Origin: Deltaproteobacteria bacterium
Lineage (GTDB): Bacteria > UBA10199 > SBBF01
Length of the DNA stretch: 10,953 nucleotides
Assembly (NCBI GenBank): GCA_016207765.1
Contig: JACQOY010000237.1
Coordinates: 1 to 10,953 of the forward strand
Direction of reading: 5' to 3'
In this document: piece by piece, positions 5,954 to 10,953 of the stretch
Numbering within the stretch: the stretch's first letter is position 1
Layout: the number at the start of each line of letters is the position of its first letter
Position numbers and translations under genes: made by a program
Notes under the pieces: generated by a model
The model's input: only the letters and a program-made list of their open reading frames with translations
The model's database searches: none
What the model was told of the DNA's origin: nothing

Positions 5954-8047
5954 ATGGACATTGAAAAAATCAGGAATATCGGGATCTCCGCCCACATCGA
6001 TTCGGGAAAAACTACCCTGACCGAGCGGATTCTCTACTACACCAAAAAGATCCACAAGATCGAGGAGGTCCGCGGCAAATCGGGCGTCGGTGCCACCATG
6101 GATTTCATGGACCTGGAGCGCGAAAAAGGGATCACCATCCAATCGGCCGCCACCTACGCCGAATGGAAAAACAACGTCATCAACATCATCGACACCCCGG
6201 GGCATGTCGATTTCACCATCGAGGTGGAACGAGCCCTCCGCGTCTTGGACGGAGCAATCCTTGTTCTCTGTTCCGTTTCGGGGGTGCAAAGCCAGTCGAT
6301 CACCGTTGATCGGCAGATGACCCGCTACCATGTGCCCCGCATCGCCTTTGTGAACAAAATGGACCGGGCGGGAGCCGATCCCGTCCGTTGCACGCACCAA
6401 CTTCGCGACAAACTCGGCCACAACGCCCACATGATCGCCATGCCCATCGGCGCCGAGGAGAAGTTCCAGGGAGTGATCGACCTGGTCGATATGAAGGCAA
6501 ATTACTATGACGGCGACAACGGCGAAAAGGTGCGAATGGAGGAAATTCCGGCCAACCTCCTCTCCCACGCCAAGGAACTCCGCCACGAGCTGGTGGCCGC
6601 CATGGGGGATTTTGATGATGAGGTGGCCCATCTCTATCTTGAAGACAAGGATGTACCCGCCGATCTTCTCCGCAAGGCCATCCGGAAAGCAACCTTAAGC
6701 CTCAAATTTATTCCCGTCATGGTCGGCTCGGCCTACAAAAACAAGGGGGTTCAACTCCTTTTGGATGCCGTTTGCCATTACCTCCCCAACCCGACGGAAG
6801 TACTCAATGAGGCCCACGACCAGCGCAACGACGAAGCTAAAGTAGTGCTTGAATCAACGCCGGATAAACCCTTTGTCGGCCTTGCTTTTAAGCTTGAAGA
6901 TGGCCGGTTTGGCCAGCTGACTTACATGCGCATCTATCAGGGAAAAGTGGCCAAGGGGGACTGGATTGTCAATTGCACGAATGAGAAAAAAGTCAAGGTT
7001 CCCCGGCTGGTCCGGATGCATGCCGATGAGATGAACGATATCGATTCCGCCTCCGCGGGCGACATTGTGGCGATGTTCGGCGTGGAATGCGCCTCGGGAG
7101 AAACATTCACCGACGGCACGATCCGCTATACCATGACCTCCATGCATGTGCCGAACGCCGTGATTTCGCTTGCAGTAGCCCCCAAGGACAAGACCACTGC
7201 GGCCAATTTTTCGAAGGCCTTGAACCGTTTTTCGAGGGAAGACCCCACCTTTCGCGTGCACCGCGATGAAGAAAGCGCCCAGACGATTATTTCCGGGATG
7301 GGAGAGCTTCACCTCGAAATTTACATCGAGCGAATGAAACGCGAATACAACTGCGAGGTGATTGCCGGCCAGCCCCAGGTGGCCTACCGCGAAACCATCA
7401 CCCAGAAAACCAATTTCATGTACCAGCACAAGAAACAGACCGGAGGTTCGGGCCAGTACGCCAAGATCGGCGGGGTTTTTGAACCGCTCCCGCTCGATGC
7501 GGTCAATACCTACGAGTTCGTGGACGAGATCGTGGGGGGAAAAATCCCGCGTGAATTCATCCCGTCATGCGACAAGGGTTTTCAGACACAATTGAAAAAG
7601 GGGCTGTTGATCGGCGCCCCGGTTGTCGGCTTCCGGGCCATCATCGACGATGGCGCCTACCACGATGTCGACTCATCCGACATGGCGTTTCAGATCTGCG
7701 CCCAGACGGCGGTCCGCGAGTTTTACGCCAAGTGCAAACCGGTCATCCTCGAACCGATCATGCGGCTTCAGACCCAGGCGCCGGAAGAGTTTCAGGGGGC
7801 CGTTGTCGGGCAGATCAATCAGCGAAGAGGGATGATCGCGGGAACCGGCACCTCCAACAAATATGTCCAGGTCGATGCGGAGGTCCCGTTATCCGAAATG
7901 TTCGGCTATTCAACCGATCTGCGGAGCGCAACCCAGGGGAAGGGGGAATTCCAGATGGAATTCCTGCGCTACGCCCCGGTGCCCCGCAACGTGCAGGAAG
8001 AGTTGATGAAAAAATACCAGGAAAAAAGGGCGGCAGAAAACAAATAA
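5954..8047 (+). CDS. fusA: Elongation factor G, spdEFG1 / mitochondrial EFG1-like type
   Basis: This full-length translational GTPase (697 residues) drives tRNA-mRNA translocation on the ribosome. The G domain motifs are intact: AHIDSGKT (13-20), GITIQSAAT (59-67), DTPGH (80-84) and NKMD (134-137). Domains II to V follow, with the usual [20 protein letters not shown] stretch of domain III and [13 protein letters not shown] in domain V. Several signatures match mitochondrial EFG1 and the bacterial spdEFG1 group rather than the canonical str-operon [16 protein letters not shown] with Ser instead of Ala, [27 protein letters not shown] instead of TITSAAT, and [16 protein letters not shown]. No rpsL, rpsG or tuf genes flank it, so it lies outside the str operon. 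The downstream small gene overlaps its stop codon by one base. Confidence 0.97.
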   Translation: MDIEKIRNIGISAHIDSGKTTLTERILYYTKKIHKIEEVRGKSGVGATMDFMDLEREKGITIQSAATYAEWKNNVINIIDTPGHVDFTIEVERALRVLDGAILVLCSVSGVQSQSITVDRQMTRYHVPRIAFVNKMDRAGADPVRCTHQLRDKLGHNAHMIAMPIGAEEKFQGVIDLVDMKANYYDGDNGEKVRMEEIPANLLSHAKELRHELVAAMGDFDDEVAHLYLEDKDVPADLLRKAIRKATLSLKFIPVMVGSAYKNKGVQLLLDAVCHYLPNPTEVLNEAHDQRNDEAKVVLESTPDKPFVGLAFKLEDGRFGQLTYMRIYQGKVAKGDWIVNCTNEKKVKVPRLVRMHADEMNDIDSASAGDIVAMFGVECASGETFTDGTIRYTMTSMHVPNAVISLAVAPKDKTTAANFSKALNRFSREDPTFRVHRDEESAQTIISGMGELHLEIYIERMKREYNCEVIAGQPQVAYRETITQKTNFMYQHKKQTGGSGQYAKIGGVFEPLPLDAVNTYEFVDEIVGGKIPREFIPSCDKGFQTQLKKGLLIGAPVVGFRAIIDDGAYHDVDSSDMAFQICAQTAVREFYAKCKPVILEPIMRLQTQAPEEFQGAVVGQINQRRGMIAGTGTSNKYVQVDAEVPLSEMFGYSTDLRSATQGKGEFQMEFLRYAPVPRNVQEELMKKYQEKRAAENK

Positions 8048-8439
8048 TGAGTCTTCATTTGATCTTCAACGAACTGCGCCAATTGCAGACAAGCCTTCAA
8101 AAGGCCTCTGATCGGCTTTGGGCGATTCGAAAGTCGATTACCGTCGCCCATCATCAGGGACAACTTGAGACCGATTTTTTACCCCGAAGACTCATCGCCC
8201 TGAAAAACGAGGAAGAGATCCGGTTCGACAATCTTCTGGATCAGCTCAAGGGGGTCATCTCGTCAAATCTGGGAAGAGCGCTTCTCCCCCTGAATTCTTC
8301 GGATGATGTCAAAGTCATCATCGGCATCCGCAAAACCATCCGTTACATCCGCAACGCGTTTGCCGGTGAACTCCCGTTGAGTTTCGCCCTCGACAAAATC
8401 CACCAGTCCCTCCCTAGCCGCGGCGCGACGAATGGGTAG
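8047..8439 (+). CDS. Small helical protein of unknown function, coupled to EF-G
   Basis: This is a 130-residue protein I do not recognise. ATG at 8047 overlaps the EF-G stop (TAATG), so it is probably translated by re-initiation after EF-G. No separate ribosome binding site stands out beyond the purine-rich end of the EF-G gene. The sequence is mostly helix-forming, with heptad-like leucines in residues 4-24 (LHLIFNELRQLQTSLQKA). A charged middle follows (ALKNEEEIRFDNLLDQLKG, 51-69), then IIGIRKTIRYIRNAF (91-105). There is no signal peptide, transmembrane segment or cysteine, which suggests a cytoplasmic protein. The frame is open upstream inside EF-G back to 7567, but that part is a shadow. 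Conservation of the pairing with EF-G would decide whether it is related to translation. Confidence 0.65.
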   Translation: MSLHLIFNELRQLQTSLQKASDRLWAIRKSITVAHHQGQLETDFLPRRLIALKNEEEIRFDNLLDQLKGVISSNLGRALLPLNSSDDVKVIIGIRKTIRYIRNAFAGELPLSFALDKIHQSLPSRGATNG

Positions 8440-8443
8440 CAAG

Positions 8444-8568
8444 GCAAAATAAGAGAGTCCTTTTGACGAAGCAATTTTCTTATCCCGCCAGCCACATCTG
8501 CCGGCGAAACAGTTCGACCCCGAGCGGCTTACGAAAATTGCGAAGACAAAGGGACTCTCTTGTTTTGC
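8444..8568. repeat. Long imperfect inverted repeat (46-base arms, 33-base loop) in a convergent gap
   Basis: Arms 8444-8489 and 8523-8568 are equal in length and pair without gaps. Perfect stretches include AAGAGAGTCC against GGACTCTCTT and GCAATTTTC against GAAAATTGC. Two differences (8450/8562 and 8461/8551) become U-G pairs in a plus-strand transcript but A-C mismatches in a minus-strand one. The element sits between two convergent stop codons. It could act as a terminator or RNA-stabilising structure, or be a MITE-like remnant. There is no strong T run immediately after either arm. Confidence 0.75.
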
Positions 8569-8578
8569 TGTTGGTTTG

Positions 8579-9325
8579 TCAACGCGAAGGAAGCCGTTTG
8601 AATTTTTTTTCGGCCCCAAAGCGCCGGATGAACTCGCCAAATATCTTGTCCCCCAGTTTTTTCAAATGATCGATGTGGAGGGGGGTTTCCCTTCGGATGG
8701 CTTCCGAATCGATGGAATCATCCGAAGCCTCGATCTCGCGGCGGTTATCCGGAACTCTAAGCCATCTCTCGATCATTTTTCGGTCCACCTCCAGATGGAA
8801 CTGGAAACCATAAACCCTGTCGCCAAAGCGAAACGCCTGGTTCAAACAAAATTGAGATGAGAGCAAATGGACGGCCCCGGATGGAATATCAAAGGTGTCG
8901 CCGTGCCATTGGAATATTTTTTCCGCCGGCTTGAAGTGTTTAAGAATCGGGTCGTTTTTCCCTTCCGCCGTCAGGGCGACATCGTACCAGCCGATTTCTT
9001 TCACGGGATTTTTGGCCACCCGCCCCCCCAGGGCCTTGGCGATCAGCTGGGCCCCAAGGCAGATGCCCAAGACCGGGAGATTCCGTTTCAGCGCCTCTTG
9101 GATCATCGTCACCTCAAAGACCAAGTGGGGATGGATTGAAGTTTCATCAACATTCATCGGCCCACCGAGAATGACAAGCCCGTCATAACCCTCCAGTGAG
9201 GGCTTCAGATCGGGTTGCCGGCCGAAATTCACGTAACGGATCCTGAACCCCGCCCCCTTGAAAAGGGGGGCAAGAGTCCCCAGCGCCTCATGGGCGACAT
9301 GTTGGCAGACAAGGAGTTTTTTCAT
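8579..9325 (-). CDS. Class I glutamine amidotransferase (GMP-synthase-like GATase1)
   Basis: This is a 248-residue stand-alone amidotransferase-type domain. The nucleophile elbow GICLGAQ (87-93) contains C89; H177 and E179 in FQFHLE complete the triad. LVILGGPMNVDE (50-61) and FQWHGDTF (138-145) are typical of the GMP-synthase-like/YfeJ group. Such proteins hydrolyse glutamine to ammonia or act on gamma-glutamyl compounds. No synthase partner is fused or adjacent, so the acceptor is unknown. The C-terminal 60 residues are a charged helical extension. The ATG at 9325 is preceded on the minus strand by GGGGGG about 10 bases upstream. The family is clear; the specific substrate is not. Confidence 0.92.
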   Translation of the reverse strand: MKKLLVCQHVAHEALGTLAPLFKGAGFRIRYVNFGRQPDLKPSLEGYDGLVILGGPMNVDETSIHPHLVFEVTMIQEALKRNLPVLGICLGAQLIAKALGGRVAKNPVKEIGWYDVALTAEGKNDPILKHFKPAEKIFQWHGDTFDIPSGAVHLLSSQFCLNQAFRFGDRVYGFQFHLEVDRKMIERWLRVPDNRREIEASDDSIDSEAIRRETPLHIDHLKKLGDKIFGEFIRRFGAEKKFKRLPSR

Positions 9326-9330
9326 TAAAT

Positions 9331-9368
9331 AAAATCCCCCCGCCGGAGGGCCGGACAGGGGAATTTTT
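9331..9368. terminator. Bidirectional intrinsic-terminator-like hairpin
   Basis: AAAATCCCC (9331-9339) pairs with GGGGAATTTT (9358-9367) with one bulge. An inner CCGG/CCGG stem (9343-9346 with 9351-9354) closes the loop. T runs lie on the 3' side in both orientations. It follows the 410-residue lipoprotein gene on the minus strand. The G run of its 3' arm on that strand is also the likely ribosome binding site of the amidotransferase gene. Confidence 0.55.
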
Positions 9369-9391
9369 GTTATCCTACCTCGCTTCAGCCG

Positions 9392-10624
9392 TCAATCGTA
9401 AGTCGGGATGGAAAAATTATCCCCTGTGTTGCTGATCAGCTCGACATCGTCCCCTTCAAAGAGGGCGTTGTCCTCGAAGGTCGCATCCACATCGGGCGAC
9501 AGCGTGAAGGGAAATGAGGCTTCTCCCCACGCCAGTTCTGTTTCCAGCGCCGTGCAATTTGCCGCGTCGGCATAAGCCGGTAATTCGGTGCCGTCCTCCG
9601 GCATCCGGACGCAGAAGGTTCCGGGAATATCCTCCACCGACGACATATCGGACTCGATCGTAAAGAGGGAATATTCGCCGGTTCCAAAACTCCCCCGTCC
9701 CCCGGTTTTGGTGGTAATTTCCCAGATTGAATCATCTTCATTGATTCCCCGGTCATATTTGGTGACAATGAAATCGCCCGTCCCCACAACCGGATTGCCG
9801 TCGGCATCCAGTTCGACCCGGCCGGTGATTCGCGAGCGGCTTTTGAAGAGAATATTATCCTCTTCGGCGGCGATATCGTCATCCAACCCGCTGTAGATGG
9901 ATGCTTGGGCATATTGGAGATCCAGATACCCCACAGTTGTCCCCTCCTCTTCGCTCTCGCCGTAAGAGGCGATGACCACCTGGAGGTTTTGGAGAAAATT
10001 TCCCCGTTCCTCCGGATACCAGATGTTGTCGCCCGTTACGTCGTACATCGAGGCAACTCGCACAACACCGCTTGAATCGGCGCCGTAAAGGGTCACATAG
10101 TGACTGTCTTCCTCATCCTGTTCGGAGATACAGTCGAAATAACGATCGTCAGTAGTTCCGTTGGATATGGGGTCGTAGAAGGCCATCTCCAGCGAGTCCC
10201 CTTCATTGAGCGCTGTAGCGCCGGTACAGTCGATATTCGGGTCTTCCGAAAAAATCCCCTCGACCGTATTCCGAAAGTCGTCGAGCAGGACACGCACGCG
10301 GGTCACCGGCGCCACCTCGTCGTCCGGGCTCCCGAAGACGTCGGTCAGGACCGTGACATTATCGTCTTCCAGATAAGTGTCCCATTCATCGCTCGTCCCA
10401 TCGACAGCGGCGCGAAGGGCCGGTGAAACAGAGGCGTCCCCGTCCGAGGCCTCGACGCTCAAGACCAGCGCAGAGGCGGTCGCCTCGATTTTTCCGCCAA
10501 TCGTCGAGGTGTCGAGGCCCGATTCGGTGGTTCCCGTCTCGGTGCCTCCAACATCCCCTCCCCCCTGACATCCGGCAAACGCAAGCCAAAAAATAACACC
10601 CAATGCAAGATATGTGATCTTCAT
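9392..10624 (-). CDS. Acidic lipoprotein of unknown function, 410 residues
   Basis: The N-terminus MKITYLALGVIFWLAFAGC is a clean lipoprotein signal with a good lipobox (FAGC, C19). Gln at +2 suggests sorting to the outer membrane. A Gly/Thr-rich linker (about 20-42) precedes an acidic globular region with no domain I recognise. Four further cysteines (C133, C165, one in TFCVRMP, one in AANCTALE) could form two disulfides. Asp/Glu-rich stretches are frequent. AGAAGGGA lies upstream of ATG 10624 on the minus strand. The gene upstream is the TIGR02147/DUF4423-like gene. Genes of that family are, from memory, often found beside secreted or lipoprotein genes in Fibrobacter and Bdellovibrio-like bacteria, so it may regulate this one. 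The coding call is secure; the function is unknown. Confidence 0.88.
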   Translation of the reverse strand: MKITYLALGVIFWLAFAGCQGGGDVGGTETGTTESGLDTSTIGGKIEATASALVLSVEASDGDASVSPALRAAVDGTSDEWDTYLEDDNVTVLTDVFGSPDDEVAPVTRVRVLLDDFRNTVEGIFSEDPNIDCTGATALNEGDSLEMAFYDPISNGTTDDRYFDCISEQDEEDSHYVTLYGADSSGVVRVASMYDVTGDNIWYPEERGNFLQNLQVVIASYGESEEEGTTVGYLDLQYAQASIYSGLDDDIAAEEDNILFKSRSRITGRVELDADGNPVVGTGDFIVTKYDRGINEDDSIWEITTKTGGRGSFGTGEYSLFTIESDMSSVEDIPGTFCVRMPEDGTELPAYADAANCTALETELAWGEASFPFTLSPDVDATFEDNALFEGDDVELISNTGDNFSIPTYD

Positions 10625-10638
10625 ATTTTTGTATGTTC

Positions 10639-10766
10639 CCTTCTGTGATGAAACATCGCGAGGCGCATGTCATTGGTTCTCCTATTTTTACTTCGCAAAG
10701 TCTTCGCTTTGCTACGCGGGCAAGCAGAGCTTGCCCTTGTATGCCCTCGCGGAATTACACAGAAGG
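10639..10766. repeat. Palindrome-rich intergenic element with 9-bp terminal inverted repeats and two inner hairpins
   Basis: CCTTCTGTG (10639-10647) and CACAGAAGG (10758-10766) are perfect inverted copies. Inside them CGCGAGG (10657-10663) pairs with CCTCGCG (10745-10751), continued by GCAT (10665-10668) with ATGC (10741-10744). Two perfect inner hairpins follow: GCAAAG/CTTTGC (10695-10712, loop TCTTCG) and GGGCAAG/CTTGCCC (10718-10736, loop CAGAG). The whole could fold as a branched structure, in the style of a MITE or REP-like repeat. It covers the stop codon of the right-hand gene and the ribosome binding site of the lipoprotein gene. Confidence 0.7.
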
Positions 10767-10953
10767 CCTCCCCTCTTTTGCATCCGGCACCTTTGTTACC
10801 GGATAAAGTTGAATGTTCAGCAAAGCCACCTCTTCCGGTTCGGTGTCGTTTGCCACCAGCTTGAGAATTTCCTGACGGAATTCCCTGATTTTAGCCCGCA
10901 ACTGCGGCAGGCGCTCTCTCTTGACCCCCAGGGTCATGGAACTGGCGTCACGA
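10755..10953 (-). CDS. TIGR02147/DUF4423-type protein, C-terminal fragment (N-terminus off the right edge)
   Basis: The minus strand is open from the window edge to TAA at 10757-10755, about 65 codons. The segment RDASSMTLGVKRERLPQL, then AKIREFRQEILKLV, then EEVALLNIQLYPVTKV, is the signature end of the TIGR02147/DUF4423 family. There R-x-x-S-S-x-T, a helix with R-x-F-R-x-E, and LN-Q-L-P-T-K recur (matched from memory). These proteins carry an N-terminal helix-turn-helix-like region and are regarded as putative regulators, known mainly from Fibrobacter and deltaproteobacterial lineages. The internal ATG at 10937 is not the start. The last codons (GRPSV) come from the terminal inverted repeat of the adjoining element, so the native end may have been altered. 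Confidence 0.75.
   Translation of the reverse strand, partial: RDASSMTLGVKRERLPQLRAKIREFRQEILKLVANDTEPEEVALLNIQLYPVTKVPDAKEGRPSV

Noticed and set aside
5906..7429. Minus-strand open frames antisense to EF-G (5906-6631 and 6854-7429)
   Set aside because: They arise from codon bias in a highly conserved EF-G gene and match no family.
8444..8568. Integron attC site
   Set aside because: The long imperfect palindrome is suggestive, but the RYYYAAC and GTTRRRY end boxes are absent and no integrase is present.
8263..8640. Minus-strand open frame across the small EF-G-linked gene and the inverted repeat
   Set aside because: It crosses a palindromic intergenic region and the amidotransferase stop, with no recognisable domain or ribosome binding site.
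10210..10236. Flavinylation motif D-C-T-G-A-T in the 410-residue lipoprotein
   Set aside because: The Asp is two rather than three residues before the Thr, so the Dxx[S/T]GAT spacing fails, and no ApbE gene is adjacent.

Overview
The window looks like a chromosomal segment of a Gram-negative bacterium of the old 'Deltaproteobacteria' (Bdellovibrionota, Myxococcota or a related uncultured lineage). Four observations point there. The EF-G is of the spirochaete/planctomycete/deltaproteobacterial (mitochondrial EFG1-like) type. The right edge carries the C-terminus of a TIGR02147/DUF4423-type protein. Three acidic secreted proteins or lipoproteins are present. An outer-membrane protein gene shows that the cell has an outer membrane. 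This placement is inference; no rRNA or marker tree is available.

Layout, left to right. (1) 1-785, minus: N-terminal part of an exported beta-propeller protein with 40-residue repeats, running off the left edge. (2) 859-4413, plus: a tight five-gene set. It encodes a DUF4266 small lipoprotein ending in GGGCGCN, a DUF3570 outer-membrane barrel, an ApbE-type FAD:protein FMN transferase, a CcdA/DsbD-type thiol-electron transporter and a TlpA-like thioredoxin (CDAC). (3) 4350-5714, minus: an acidic, cysteine-containing predicted lipoprotein whose 3' end overlaps the thioredoxin gene tail to tail. (4) 5954-8439, plus: EF-G followed by a translationally coupled small helical protein of unknown function. 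(5) 8440-8578: a convergent gap filled by a 46+46-base imperfect inverted repeat. (6) 8579-10953, minus: a class I glutamine amidotransferase, a 410-residue lipoprotein and the C-terminal end of the TIGR02147/DUF4423-like gene. A palindrome-rich element of about 130 bases sits between the last two genes.

The main biological story is the 859-4413 operon. ApbE attaches FMN covalently to Ser/Thr in Dxx[S/T]GA[T/S] motifs, and the DUF3570 barrel encoded immediately upstream contains D-T-N-T-G-A-S. CcdA plus the thioredoxin would carry reducing equivalents out of the cytoplasm, and the DUF4266 lipoprotein ends in a Gly/Cys motif that is a plausible thiol or metal site. Together they suggest an outer-membrane redox module combining flavin and thiol chemistry. 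The individual family assignments are strong; the integrated function is inference.
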